From Petrosia ficiformis (taxonomy: Eukaryota; Porifera; Demospongiae; Haplosclerida; Petrosiidae), in assembly GCA_947044365.1 (NCBI GenBank), contig OX345636.1, positions 49,656,746-49,720,745 on the forward strand: 64,000 nt of DNA, given 5' to 3'. Shown piece after piece: positions 1 through 12,919 of the stretch. The translations under genes were made by a program, and so were the position numbers. Position 1 is the stretch's first letter. Every line of letters starts with the position of its first letter. The notes under the pieces are model-generated. The model was not told the origin of the DNA. It saw nothing but the letters and a program-made list of their open reading frames with translations, and ran no database searches.

Positions 1-194
1 TGTATGTGCAGTTGCACACACTCTCGTCTTACAACCACACCTTTTTATGTGTTCTCTCAGGCTTGCCCCACAATGATTATCATTCTCTAGTTTTATAGTG
101 AAATTTTAATTGTCCTATATATAATGGTCTAAAATTTGTTGTAATGTTTCATCTGCATATTCTCATGGTGTGTTCTGGTGTGTCATCTCCCATT

Positions 195-2047
195 CTACTT
201 CTCAGTCTTGTCTTGTTTTATCAATTTCATACTGCTGAATGTTCGTTCGACAGTAGCTGTGGTTACAGGCAATATTTCCAGAATAGCTGCTAACTTAGAG
301 AGATTTGGAAAACCTGCTACAATATCTTCATTTCCTGTCAATGTTAAAAAGACTTGTTGCAAAGAGCTATCCTTATACTCCTTTAAAAAGATTCTTCTAA
401 ACAGTTTCCATTCTGATACAGTTTCCTCAACATCAACATCAACATCAGGTTGGGAAACAACTTCTTTTCCATCAAATATCACCTTTTGTGACGTACCATA
501 AAAGCTAGTAAGCACTCTTAGTTTATTCATACCGTAGTTGGATAGTTCTCTTTCTGAACTTGGAAGATGACGAGGATCAAATATGGACATAGAAGAGATA
601 AAATCAGTGGATTCCATTCTTGCATTAATGTTGTCAATCACAAGTATGGGCGATAGATTCTACAAAGAAATTCTTCTTTTTCTTCTTCTGTGATGACAAT
701 ATTTCAAGATCCACAAGTTGCAAAACATCAGTGAAAACCATCAAATGATCTTTGAACCATGTACAAGACTTATAATCTTCTTTCAACTCCTGTAGCCATT
801 TCAGAGTACCTTCTACCATTCCAAGAACGCTGACAAGGTCAATACTTTTACTTTGAAGATTTCCCTGTAACTTGGCCACTGTATGGAGCACATCACAGAG
901 CATATGAATGCAAGCCACGGCATTGTACTTTATAAGCAGTGTAGCAATTCCATGTGCTTATCACCTGTTAGATTTTTTCAAAGTACTCACTAATGCTGGT
1001 AGAGTTCGACGTATAACCCTCTCACGAGATAGCCAGTGAGTATCACATGGCTTGGTCATTTTGATTTCTGGAGATTGAAGTTCAGCTTGTATCAAAGCTA
1101 GCTTTTCCACTTTTTTAGGAAAGTATTAGAATGCTTTCTAAATTGTTAAAAGTGTTTCTAATACTCTTTGTACTTCTCTGTGATCATTAGCAGTAGCAAG
1201 AGCAGCTAGTTGTACTTGATGGCATCGGCAGTGAATGTAAATAGCACTAGGTGAAAAGAATCTTAAAAGTTTTTGAACCCCAGTTCTGTGTCCTGACATG
1301 GTGTTTGTACCATCAAATCCCAAACCACGTATGTTCTCTAAGTTAATGCTTTTTGATTGAAGGAAATCAGAAATGTAACTAGCAATGGCTTGAGCTGTAG
1401 TTTCCTTATGCCAAGAAAATGTTCCACTGGTTTGTTTTGATGTAACCAACGAGCACATACTGATAACACCTCCTTAGAGGAGATATCGGTGCATTCATCA
1501 GCTAACAATATGAGCTTCCTTTTAAACTACAAAGTAGCTTTTGCTCAAGAATCTTGCTAACACTTGATAGTACCTCAACAATGGTAGAGTATGATTCATA
1601 AGTAGCGTTGTGTGGACATTTGTCTTTGTAATACTTTAGCTTGATATCACCATTATCTATTTGCAATGTGAAAAGATCTTCAAATATAGTGGTATGAGGG
1701 ATATGATGCTTGACTAAAAAATAGAGTGATCGAACAAGTTTCTTCATTACTTCACGGTTTTCCTTCTTTTCTTCTTCACTGACTGAAACAATTTGTTCTA
1801 CAATATCTCCATGCTCAAATGAAGACTGAGATAATGCTTTTTTTTCTACAGATGCTAAGTGGCACTTAGATTTTCATCCTTGCTTAAAAGATTAGTAGCC
1901 TTAATCCAGTTATTAACAGGTCTTGATTGCCAAAAGCCTTGCAAACAGTACATATCATTCCTTTCCCTGGCACATAATCCATCCATGGGTGTTTTTACTT
2001 CCATGAAGTATCGTAATTTAGCCTGTCTTTATAGCTATGAATTTTAG
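195..2047 (-). pseudogene. decayed hAT-family transposase (TTF-type zinc finger, hAT dimerisation region)
   Basis: Transposase-like coding sequence runs on the minus strand but is split over several frames. Near 2047-1860 the minus strand reads a Cys-x2-Cys finger (ICTVCKAF), then after a one-base shift RPVNNWIKATNLL, as in TTF/BED-type fingers of hAT proteins. At 1747-1502 and 1458-1138 come the DUF4371-like parts, including GLGFDGTNTMSG and HCRCHQVQLAA. At 918-634 and 641-195 comes the C-terminal part, ending in the hAT dimerisation signature TATVERTFSSMKL. The frames are joined only by shifts and stops, so no full protein can be made. The family is close to the ZMYM6/THAP-like hAT proteins common in animals. 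No terminal repeats or target duplication were identified. The assignment to hAT is secure; the exact subfamily is not. Confidence 0.8.
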
Positions 2048-2049
2048 AC

Positions 2050-3018
2050 TTTTTTAGATAGATTTCTTACTCCTCACGCTTCAATATAGTATAAACAATA
2101 GCTCTTAAACGTGTTTATATAATATCAATATTGTACATCATCAGACTGAGATGGGCCTTGAGTACTATTATTTACCATTTTTACTAGTGCTCTTACTAAG
2201 AATCTCACCATTTTTTTCTTAGCATCAGGTGTAAATTGTACACATGATAATCGTGTGCGTGTACATGTTTAACAGTGACAAAAGACACATTATGAAGTTA
2301 TATTGTTGTGGTGATAACTGATAAGGTGATACTAATGTTAAATAACTTGTTAATTAACTTATTAATTTTAAGAAGCAGGGAGGAGGGGAAGCTGGAGAGT
2401 TTAGGAGAGAAGCTTCCACCCCCCAATAGATAAAACCCTAATAATCTGATAGTTTTATTGTTCTTACTTTCATTCTAACAGGTATACGTATTACATCAAC
2501 ACTTACCAAATTAATAAAACTTGCAAAATAATTGAGCTTGTATTTGTATTACATCAGTGATATTGTAACAATATTGATAATTTCTGTCAGTTGTTTCTTG
2601 ATGACTGTTCATATCAGTATTATAGTTGTTATAATTACAAATTATTATGTATTTTATTATTATAGACATATATGGACATGACGCTACAGTGCCTATACTT
2701 TTAAGTGTAGTGTTTCAGAACTGTTCAGAATTTTTCTACATGTATTATATGTGACTCTGATCATGTGTGTGAGTGAGAGAGTGTGTGTGTGTACGAAAAT
2801 GTGTGAAATACATAAGTATTATGGGTGGCAGGGGACTTGTCCATCTCTTTGAGGGAACAGAACAGTACCATCATCTGCAAAGCATGACCTTTAATGTGTT
2901 CATGTAAATCTGTACCTCTGGGCTTGGTCTCCTCTGGCAACATACAGTAAATGTTGTAGTGTGTACATGTACATGCAGCAGTTATTTATAAGTATATAAC
3001 ATTTTCATATGCTTTGAT
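2050..3018. other. AT-rich intergenic DNA, no gene seen
   Basis: There is no coding signal. The stretch holds a short (GT)n run near 2765-2795 and AT-rich unique sequence. Confidence 0.5.
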
Positions 3019-3205
3019 ACTTTGGTGTTATTGGACTCCTGACAGGGATAGTCTGGCCTTGGGAACCAGACGTGGAGGTTAAAGACATCTTTGGTGGGAT
3101 CCCAACCCTCCCCTTTCTATCCATATCTGAAAATGCTTATAGAGTCCCGTTTACCAATGCATCAGTAAATACATGTAATAATAACTCACTTACAAAACCT
3201 TGAAG
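3019..3205 (+). repeat. dispersed repeat E, copy 1
   Basis: The stretch containing ATAGTCTGGC, AAAGACATC, GGTGGGAT and CCAATGCATCAGTAAATA is repeated, with changes, at about 26153-26320. No coding capacity or terminal repeat was recognised. Confidence 0.6.
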
Positions 3206-3589
3206 TCAAATAATGGCTCATTCTTACTGGATTATAAAAGATCCTACTCTTTGAAAACTTTACCTATCATGCTTATACACATGTGCTTTTGTAATTAACC
3301 TTAGGTAGGCGTTTTTTTATAAATAATTAAAATTATCGCAAGGCTATTAGGATTACAGATGCTATTGTGTGTGTGTGTGTGTGTGTGTACTTACCAAATA
3401 TGTTGGTGTTACTACCAAAACAACATTAAAATAATTGTATAGTATTTGCCTTTAAAATTGACAAACTATGTGGATTGGTCTCCTACCATGTACACATTTC
3501 TATTTGTTCATTGATTGTAAGTAAATAGGATTGTATAATACTATAATTGATGTTTCACCTCTGTCTCTTCTCCAATCTCCATTTACAGA

Positions 3590-3897
3590 TATTCATTTCA
3601 AATAGTTGACTTTCAATTGAACTAGAGGAATGCATTTCTATACATTGTGAACAACTAGAGGGACACATTCCTATACTTTGTGTGCAACTAGAGGGACTCA
3701 TTCCTATACATTGTGTGCAACTAGAAGGGCTCATTTCTATACATTGTGTGAAACGAGAGGGACACATTCCTGTACATTGTGTTCAACTAGAGGGACACAT
3801 TCCTATACATTGTGTACAACTAGAGGGACACATTCCTATACATTGTGTACAACTAGAAGGACACATTCCTATGCAACTAGAGGGACTCATTCCTAGT
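3590..3897. repeat. 33-bp minisatellite
   Basis: About eight imperfect units of 33 bp carry the core ACTAGAGGGACACATTCC followed by TATACATTGTGT. Because 33 is a multiple of three, both strands stay open and translate as 11-residue repeats. There is no start context, splice signal or family match, so this is treated as non-coding. Confidence 0.85.
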
Positions 3898-4027
3898 AAT
3901 GTAAGTGTAGTATCCACAAACTGTTTAGCATCATGTATTGTAGTTTCAATATGTGTAGTTAATAGTAAAGGTTCCTTTAATTTGTGTTTAATGTAGTACA
4001 AGAGTAAAGATGGATCATTAATTATAG

Positions 4028-5223
4028 TAGTCACAGGACTGTACTGCTGGACTACGAAAGTAGTGTGGGCGTTCCTTTACCACACCCAAAATAACATGGG
4101 TGTAGAAATACACTAAAATACGAATAACATGTGTGGTTAGGTAACTGAAGGGCATCTGTTTGCATGTGAATGACTGTTCCGGATAAATTCATACTTAAAA
4201 AACTGAAATCAAAAATCAACTTCTATTTTCTGACTTCTGCTTTTGTTTTCTGTTAACTTAATTTTTCATTTCACTGCAGGATAAATATATATTTTAATTT
4301 ATAATAATTACTGTTACAAAAGATCACTATGCATGCTATGGGATACTATATACTTTCCCAGACATGCTAGTGTGATGTACATGGTTGGATGTGCTCATGC
4401 ACATGTAATGACTGATCGGCTGTTTGATTTACTTGGTAGTGCTTAATACATAAAATGAGAGCAATATTGTTATGTGGAAAATACAATGTTTTTTTCTAAT
4501 GTAAACATGAGGCTCTAGGAAGCTAATATTGTTATGTTTCTAATAGAAAATACAATATTTACTTTCCATTGTAAACATGGTTATCATGTTTTTAATTAAA
4601 AGTATAAATGTACAGGGAACTGACATAGTTTGCAGAGCCAACATAATATTTGATAGATGTTAAGGTGAATGGAACAAATGCACCTAATGACCTGATACAA
4701 TTGGTTGAACAACAGTTAATATTTTACAGTGCACCCCTTCATTTAATTACGTGATATTGATTGAACCAATCAGTTTTAACTATGCATGAGCTCTTTCACC
4801 ATGTACACTACACTAGCATGATGCTTTCCTGGGGAACTATATAGTATCCCACAGCATGGTGATCTAATAGTTATACATTATCCTAATTGAAAGAATTCTA
4901 TGTACTAATGAAGCGACAGATATACCTATCCTCTAGTGAAGTGAGAATTAAGTTAGCAAAAAACAAAAGCAGAAATAAAAAAAAACAAATGTCAATTTTT
5001 GTTTTCAAGATTCAGAAAATTGAAGTCAGTTTTTGCTTTCTGTCTTTCAAGTATTAAACTACATGTATATTAGATTTTATCTGCAACAGTCATTTACATC
5101 CAAGCAGAAAACAGAATGGCCACAAGTTTTTGGGAGTGGCACAAAACACCCCAACGTTGTTTTGGGTGTGGCAAATGAACAATCACACTAATGTTCCAGT
5201 CCAGTAGTCCAGTCCAGTGATTA
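4028..5223. mobile_element. long inverted-repeat (foldback-like) element, about 1.2 kb
   Basis: The two halves are diverged inverted copies of each other. 4028-4100 (TAGTCACAGGACTG, then CCACACCCAAAATAAC) pairs with 5223-5145. 4160-4290 (AATGACTGTTCCGGATAAA, CTTCTGCTTTTGTTTTCTG) pairs with 5100-4915. 4325-4440 (GCTATGGGATACTATAT) pairs with 4880-4745. A spacer of roughly 300 bp near 4445-4735 holds two direct copies of a CAATATTGTTATG motif. No ORF of note is present and no target-site duplication was clear. It is either a non-autonomous foldback transposon or an old head-to-head duplication. Confidence 0.7.
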
Positions 5224-5945
5224 GGGATTACCAATTATAATTCACAAATAAAACAATGATTTGATAATTAATCTTTAAGAAAAACAGAATGCTAAAATGT
5301 TAATACAACACATGATTTATTACAAAAGCAGACATTGTACTCTGGCTTTGGCATAAACAGAGTTAGGTATATAAGCCATCTGTGTATGTGTGTTAGTTAG
5401 TCTCTTTTCTTAATTTATAATAATTTTTGTTGCTAAAACGATACACATAAAGTGAATGGTGCACTCAGTGCATCACCTGACCTTGAATAAAATTACATAT
5501 TCATTAAGCATTAAGCATATCTCATTAAATTACGATCACCCGATTGACAATCTGATTGGCTTGTGGTCAGGTGATGTTCTGTCAGCATAAATATTATTTG
5601 TTATACCACACATACACTGCTGTGTTTACTGATGAATACAATTGAACACACCTTTACTGCCCCACCCTTGTTCAACTAGAGATGAATAATGTGTACTTTT
5701 AGTGTCACGCCTTTACTTATCTACCAATGAATATAATCTGATTGTCCTCTAGGGTCTCAAGAGATCTCTTTTGTTATTGTTTATGAATAATTTTACAATT
5801 CATCATATCATGTCAGTACATATGTGTACGATAATCAATTAATAAACTTGTCTATAATATTTTACTAAACAATTTGCCATCAATAGTATTGCAGCATTTT
5901 TGATGATGTTGCATTTATACTTGTTTCATATATAGTATAGTGTCA

Positions 5946-6386
5946 ACAAGATATATGGAGAAAAAGTATCCCTATGATTGTTTTGTAGTGTTCAACATTG
6001 AACAACACTTTCAAGTCTCATGCCTGAAGAACAACAATAGCCTATTATTGTTATTATTTTGATTTAAAGGATTGTTGTAGAACGTTAGGAATATATTTCT
6101 GATAGAACAACTATTATACCAATTGACTCCTTATTACTTTGATTACCTATTCTCCTTATCTTGTCAGATAGAACAGCTATTATAGTTCGAGTTTCTACAC
6201 AAGCTACAGCAATGCAGCTTTCATCCTGCTGGTCTGTAGCTTGAGTGCACATTTTTTTACGTACCATGCCTATTCATTTTTTTGAGCCTTTCGGAATGAC
6301 ACAACTTTCTTAACGTATACTATATATATATACATTAAACCCTGTGGAAAACAATTATGGGGATTGCCCTACAGACCATAAAAAAT
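5946..6386 (+). mobile_element. MITE family A, old copy
   Basis: This is a degenerate copy of the family seen best at 45735-46210 and 58501-58953. It starts near the ATATGGAGAAAAAGTATCC stretch, passes the TTTAGGAATATATTTC-like and CCATGCC-like blocks, and ends at GCCCTACAGACCATAAAAAA. It is the most diverged of the long copies in the window. Confidence 0.75.
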
Positions 6387-6389
6387 GTG

Positions 6390-7885
6390 GCCCTGATTAT
6401 TATAATAATAGCATGTTACATGTACATGTATAATTAGGAGCTTATACATTATAAGTATAGTAGTGTTTCATAACTTTAGAATCTTCATGTTTATTTTACA
6501 CAGGATAATATTGGATGAACAAAGAATTAATATCACTGGGTAAGTTGTTGATGTGTGAGCTTGTGTACATGTGTTTGTGTTAGTCTCACCTTGCCAGACC
6601 CAAAGTTATGGACCTGACAATGTAAGTAGTTATATTGTCACACCCACTTGATAGTTTATACAAATCAATGTATGGTCAGTCCATGAAACACTCCCTTTGT
6701 AGTAGTTTGGATCTGGCTATGAAGACTTTGTGTGTTGCATTTAGAGATGGTGATCATTACATTTTTTGTATGTGCGGTCAAGCTGTCCTTTGTTAGATAT
6801 CGAATTTGTGTTGCACTTAATGAAAGGGTAAGCCTATCTAGGTTAATAAAAAGAATTTTAGAGAAAAGCACAATTGTAATCTTACACTGTACCACCAATT
6901 AGTCATCGTTTTTTTTTTGAATTGATCAAATGAAGGGTGGAACTAGTTTAGCAAAGTCACATATGATGCAGCCGACCACATGTAGTTGAATAGTTGATTA
7001 TATTATATGCTATCATAATTAAGACATTAGCATATTTGTTTTTCTAAACTTATCTGTGTAAATCTGTGATGTTCACATAGTAAGAAACTAACTTTGCACC
7101 TTACCTAGGTATGTGTGTATATAAGGAACCACTGTGAAGTGAGAGAAGGTAAGCCATCAATTATTCTGACAAATTGGCGTTATCAAGTGTTAAAGAACTT
7201 TGCATCCCTCGTTTACAATACCCCTGTGTAAAAACCAATATAGTTATGAGGTACACTAAGGGATATTTCATTATATCCCCAATGCCCTTAAAGAATCAGC
7301 ATGCTTGAGCAGTAGTCATAGAGTCTAATTGCCAGTAAGTAATGTGTGGCAGTTAAATATAGTAAGGCCATAGGCACCACGTTACAATGGAATTAGTGTT
7401 AGCTTATTATGAAAAAAAGTAAAACAATAATAATTATAGTACATAATCATGATTATGGCGATTATCAAGAAAATATGGGAACTTATCAACTTGATATTGC
7501 AATGCTGTCCTTTACTTTATTTTGTGCAATTGACTCACCCGATAAAGCATATAAAGATGTTCTCTTGAATGCTAAATTTGCATCCGGGTCAATTTTCCAC
7601 ATGTAGGACAAATCTTACTCGGTCTTAATCATGATACCATCCTCATTATCTCCTGTGGCTCCTAGTAGGACCATCGTGTATAGCATCTTATGTTATTCGT
7701 CTCAACTTTTTGTTTGTATATACCAAACACAATCCATTTACTGTACCATATGGTCTGTCAGATGTAGCCATTTTAGTTGTTTTTATGTACACCACCTAAT
7801 AGTTAATGAATACTGGTATGTATCATGTGACAGCCAATCACGCTTTCATATACTAATCACCTGATCACAATTAAACAGAATAGTG
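6390..7885. other. intergenic DNA, no gene seen
   Basis: This is AT-rich sequence with only short, unconvincing reading frames. No splice-supported exon, RNA gene or recognisable repeat was found. Confidence 0.4.
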
Positions 7886-7943
7886 CACACTTAAAAATGC
7901 ATTAACTACTTAATGCACAGTTACCTGTGAAAATATGACCAAA

Positions 7944-8077
7944 CAGCACATTAAGTGTTATAATGTGGCACTTGGGTTGAGCAATAAAGGTCATTATTAA
8001 ATAATGCACCCACTTCACTCATGCATTATCTTATGAAGCCCCACCCATGTGCCACATTAAAACACTTAATGTGCCAT
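7944..8077. repeat. inverted repeat with 26-bp arms
   Basis: The arm at about 7946-7971 (GCACATTAAGTGTTATAATG and on to TGGCAC) is complementary, with one mismatch, to about 8050-8075. The spacer is about 80 bp. Related ATGTGCTA/TTAAGTGTG motifs recur near 17020-17170. This is a likely MITE or hairpin relic. Confidence 0.6.
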
Positions 8078-8089
8078 AAAGAATGTTAT

Positions 8090-9440
8090 AAATACACATG
8101 TATTACATAATTATGTAACGAAGACTATCGTGAGTATAGAGAAAGTGACGATTTCATTATTGTTCATGATAAAATTGAGAGTTATTAATTTTGTCGGTTA
8201 ATTGCTCAACATTAAGTGTAAGCACACTTAATATCTACATTCTTAAATCTTACTATTAAATTTTGTATATTCAAATCAAGATGAGCAAAGAATGATACTT
8301 GTAGATGCAGAATTCCCTATTACAACAAGGGACGATAAGAAGCCTAAAACACCAACAGATGTAGGTAAATAATTCCTTATTACATACAACAAGGGATGAT
8401 AAAATGCCTAAAACACTAACAAACAACTCAAATGAAATTACTTTGGGGGCCTAATTCTTAGCAGTCTAAGCTATGATGGCAAATATGACACTAATTAGAT
8501 TGTCATAATAATCAATGCTTGTTATAATGAGTGGTTAATTGACCTTTAGTGTGCTTTGAAGGTAATAATAGACCCTATGTACACAAGGCTATCTTAAATT
8601 TTTTCAACCAATAATAGAAAAGTTAAGAATCCAAGTGGAATATACGTAGCTTCTTCCCCACCTGTCCATGCTATCAATGAGTAAAAGGGCATCTGGCATA
8701 CTCAGTCAATTTTCTTGTCAATGAAAGCTACAGCCAGATGTCTGAAGTGATTTGTGATTGCTAATAGTAGCATTCAATTATTAATGATTACTAATAGAGG
8801 TATGCTTAGTATTTAGATTCTACAGTGCTTTCATTTGATAAGTTGTTAAGTTTTTGAATTAATAAGCAGTGAAATAAGCTTATCACTGGACTCGAATTGT
8901 TTTTATAATTGATGTTTTTGGAAGTCACATTTTATTGTGGGCATAATTAATTATAATTTGCTGATCATTTTGACTTCTCTACTCAGATCTTATCATCATT
9001 TCTACCAGTGTTCATTATCAAGTGTTGAACATCTTGGTGAGGATTTCAGATCCTGGTCCAGTTATGAAGGCTACTCCAATACCTTTATAAAGGTAAGTAA
9101 TAACTTGTCAATAAATGGATAATTATATACGTTTTACAATAAGTATGGTACACTCACTGACAAACAAACTAATCTCATGAACCTGTACTTTAACACATGT
9201 ATATACAGTACATGTAACTATCTGCTACATGTGCAAGAAGTTACAAGAGCTTTAAACCACTAGGCAGATACATGTACTACATGTGTAGTTCAAATATCAA
9301 CTGTTTTTCTTTATTGTAATGCTGGGCCAAATCTCAGCTGGTATAGGAGATCTCTTTCATGTACATGTACGTATGTATATACTGTAATTATATACATATA
9401 TTGTACATAATTATATATAATATATATTTATAAATATCAG
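8090..9440. other. intergenic DNA, no gene seen
   Basis: A short duplicated segment (TTCCTTATTACATACAACAAGGGA-type, near 8311-8410) is present. No coding region was found. Confidence 0.4.
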
Positions 9441-9446
9441 AATTTT

Positions 9447-9662
9447 TGACACGTTTTGAAGCATTAGCCAAATTGGCTCAACAGTGGTCAGTATGTGTGC
9501 CATTGGGAATATGTCTTGTGCCAGTTAACAAAGAGTTAGTGCTCTTAGTGACAACATAATCATAGTTAACTGCACTATCTGGTCCATAGAGAGAATTGTG
9601 CAGTACCAAATAAAAAGCTCTTTGGGCCAATGGTGTGCCATATTAGCTTATCAAAAACACTG
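9447..9662 (+). repeat. dispersed repeat B, copy 1
   Basis: It shares blocks such as GCCATTGGGAATA, AGTGACAA, GAGAGAA-TTGTGCAGT and TTTGGGCCAATG with about 18431-18622, 62466-62682 and a shorter relic at 34257-34405. The roughly 200-bp length and dispersal suggest a SINE or MITE. No clear pol III A and B boxes were found. Confidence 0.7.
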
Positions 9663-9723
9663 ATATTTATCTATCTATCTATCTATCTACATGTATCTAT
9701 TTATCTATCTATCTATTTATATC

Positions 9724-10183
9724 AGGGATGTGGTAATGGTAATTGTAATGTACTTAATTACCCAATGATTACTATTTTTAGGAGATAGTAATGGTAATTG
9801 AAGAAAGCAATTATGTAGTAATGGTAATGGTAATGGTAATTGAATTTAACAGTTTTGTACTATAATTACATGTGATTTATATTATCATCAACTTTAGAAG
9901 CTATGTATTATTCATCACTCACTAATTCACTAATTACATCATTGTCGTTTACTGCTTAAAAACTTTGAAAAACCTTTTTTTTCTAAAAGTCAACCTGTCC
10001 TTGATTTTTAAAAATTGTTAAATTTAATTTGAGGGCAGCATGAAGTAATGGTAATAGTAAATATTATATGTCTAACAGTAATTATAATTGTAATTGAAAT
10101 TGGGAAAAGCTCAGCTAATGGTAATTGTAATTAATTGGATATTTCTTTAGGTAATGCTAATGAAGGTAATTGACCACATCCCT
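9724..10183. mobile_element. small hAT-like MITE with GGTAAT repeats
   Basis: The left end AGGGATGTGGTAATGG and the right end CAATTGACCACATCCCT region (reading inwards on the minus strand AGGGATGTGGTCAATT) form terminal inverted repeats of about 10 perfect bases, extended imperfectly. The interior is rich in GGTAAT/ATTACC steps, which resembles hAT elements of this kind. An 8-bp target duplication is not apparent. Confidence 0.5.
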
Positions 10184-10749
10184 ATTCCTAAAACTGAGTT
10201 ACGTTGGGCTCAATGAAACCTTTGAAACTTAAGGAACTCAGGCCAAACTAGGAAGAAGCGTTACAGAGCTTTTGCAGGGATATGATGCTTTTGTGAGTGT
10301 CACATGACAAGAACTTTTTATTTACTGCAGTCCACATGTTATATTATTCATGCTTGTGCTTAGTCTCACTGGCCTGCCTGTATTTGGGAGGCCCCAAGAT
10401 AATAGTCTGATGACTCTTGTTGACTTTCCATTACAAGTAAAAATGTGGAAATGTGGAAATGTCACGCATGCACGAAACTATAATCTAATCTCCATTGCAA
10501 TAAAGAATTCGAAAATGTAACTGTTTGTATGTATATACATGTATATACATGTATATACATGTATATATAAAACATTTTTTTAAATGTAGTATGTAGTATG
10601 TAAAGAATGTAGGGATACATATCAAAACCGAAAGAGCACAGGAACAGGATTGGGATGATACCTTAGCATTAAAATTAAATATGACTTCCACATATCAACT
10701 GTAGCAATAGACACAATAATACTCATGGAAAAAATCTGGAACAATCTTT

Positions 10750-11095
10750 ATGGCTCACAGGGCCATCCCTATCATTGCTTTTTACAGGATTTAATGTATA
10801 TATATATATATATCACATACACATACGTTGTATACATAGTTAAAGAAATTGCATCATTCTGGGAGGCTTGGTCAATTAATGGGTGTGGGCGTAATAGAAT
10901 TTGTAATTGAGCTTTGTAATGGATTATAGGGATAATTTTTTATGGCCCACAGGGCCGTCCATATAATTGCTTTCTACAGGATTTAAATGTATTATAATAA
11001 TTATATTCTTATGTCACTTATGTGAGTATCTATGTATTTAAGGGAGTTGCATCATTCTGAGGATTGGTGAGGATGGGGGAGGGATGGTGGTATTC
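10750..11095 (-). mobile_element. two broken copies of MITE family A in tandem
   Basis: 10750-10920 and 10936-11095 each begin with a diverged ATGGCCCACAGGGCC-type end, read outward to inward on this strand. Each passes a TTGCATCATTCTG and GGTCAATTAATGGG-like block and then stops, so both lack the AGTGTATATAGAG end. Confidence 0.6.
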
Positions 11096-11756
11096 TAAAG
11101 GATGCCAAAGGAAGAAGTATACATTGACACTGAGCGTGAATTCTTAATTTTAACTATATTAATAATTATGCAGCATCAGCTTAGTATTGTTATATGAACT
11201 GTCAGTTTGTTTTGCACCTTTGTCAAAATCTAATTATGAATTACTAAATTTAGTCAATTTCCTAACTTACTTACTAACAGATTGGAAGTGTATCAATTGT
11301 TATGCGCTGCTGATTATAACTATAATTATAACAGTGTAACTATATTATAATTATAATAATAATTATAATATAATTACATTATATATAATATATAATATAT
11401 TATCAGAGAGTACGGTAGTACTTTCTGTGTAAGGATGGCACCGAAAAAAATGGCCACCCATACATTTTAATTGCAAGTGATGAGCTGAAATCTCTGGTAA
11501 TATATACAGATAAGTTTTAATACACACATACCTATTCATATCTAGTGTTTTTATGACTGCCAACACGGTTTAGATGGCCAAAGATTGTTGTTAAGTTAGA
11601 GAACCGGCGAGTGGCAAAACTGGCAAAATCTTCATCATCATATTATTATTATTATTATTATTATTATTTTCCAGACAAATCATTTTTTTGTTTGTTGAAC
11701 TATCACAACGATTCTAGTACTTTTCCAGTCGCATTTATAGTACATAAAACAAGGGT

Positions 11757-11909
11757 CCTATATTCACTATATAGGACCTACATGTATTGGCATATTATAT
11801 ACAATATATTTGTATGATGGTGACATCTTCTGCATAGTGTGCACATGGAAGGTCTATATACAATATATAGGACTCACCACATCAAAGGGATGATGTCATA
11901 ATCATACTA

Positions 11910-11970
<61 letters not shown>

Positions 11971-12210
11971 GTATGCTACCATGGCAACCATTTGATGTGG
12001 TTAGGTCTTATATTTTGTATATAGACCTGTGAATCTTTAATCCACCAGCATACTATATATTGTATATAGTACACTTACAGTTCTTATATACCACAATATA
12101 AACCCTTGGTTGATGTGATATAGCCCTCGCAAGCTCGGGCTATATCACATCCTCAGACACTAAACCTCGGGTCTATATTTTGTATATAAGAACTGTAAGT
12201 GTACTATATA

Positions 12211-12254
<44 letters not shown>

Positions 12255-12260
12255 CATGGC
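11757..12260. repeat. palindromic repeat family C, long copy with (TA)n tracts
   Basis: The family is marked by GGTCCTATAT/ATATAGGACC palindromes, by GATATAGCCC(n)GGGCTATATC hairpins, and by the GTATGCTACCATGGCAACC block at 11969. Two long (TA)n tracts interrupt it. Related copies occur at 25690-25885, 34885-35100, 35588-35700 and 48561-49397. The repeated stem-loops point to a non-autonomous element of unknown superfamily. Confidence 0.65.
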
Positions 12261-12543
12261 TTTGATGTGTTTATTGGCAGTATCAGACCCGATCCCCAAG
12301 ATAGCACCCCGACGTGAAACTGAGTGCTGTTATCAACGAGTGTGTGTCTAGTATTGCTGATACACATTGAGAAGACTTGCTATATTGTGGTAACTATGAC
12401 ATCATAGGAAACCTTATAATATATGTGTATATAAAGTGATTTTTATTCAGTTATGCAGTACAAATAAGTATTATAACTACATGTGTATAATTGTCTACTG
12501 ACTTCAATTTTGTCAGTTTGCATCTCTTTCTCTACAGATTGCT

Positions 12544-12834
12544 TTAGTATTCTAGCCTTCGCAATTTCAGTTTCTCTGATAAGGCTATTCCTTTTTGTTT
12601 CAATCTTTTTGCTTTCTCAACTTCAATTTCAGCGTTCTGTTGGTTGTCTGTCTCTAATTGCAGTTCTTCTGCACATTTATTATCACTATCCATGAGTATC
12701 TCAGCATACTCCACACTCATTTGACTGTCAAACAAACCTTGATTTTCCTCTTGATAGTATTTCGTGCAAAGATAACAGTGGTAAAGAGGCATTTTGCATA
12801 GTCCAAAATGGAGATCTGACCTGATCGACAGCAT
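12544..12834 (-). CDS. unrecognised 96-codon reading frame downstream of the transposase
   Basis: An open frame on the same strand as the pogo-type transposase and just past its stop. It holds a CYLC pair near the N-terminus and a charged, helix-prone C-terminal part (NAEIEVEKAKRLKQKG). It might be a 3' exon of the transposase gene or an unrelated exon. I could not match it to a family or fit splice sites, and it may not be expressed. Confidence 0.25.
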   Translation of the reverse strand: MLSIRSDLHFGLCKMPLYHCYLCTKYYQEENQGLFDSQMSVEYAEILMDSDNKCAEELQLETDNQQNAEIEVEKAKRLKQKGIALSEKLKLRRLEY

Positions 12835-12919
12835 TGATTGTACTGCTGGTGATATATCCCATGCCTGTAGACAGGGATGCTAGCCACTAATCTGTATTTT
12901 CACAGTTTTACAATAAACA

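Noticed and set aside
3555..4034. Cys/Ser/Pro repeat protein on the minus strand
   Set aside because: The frame follows a 33-bp minisatellite that is open on both strands, so it has no independent support.
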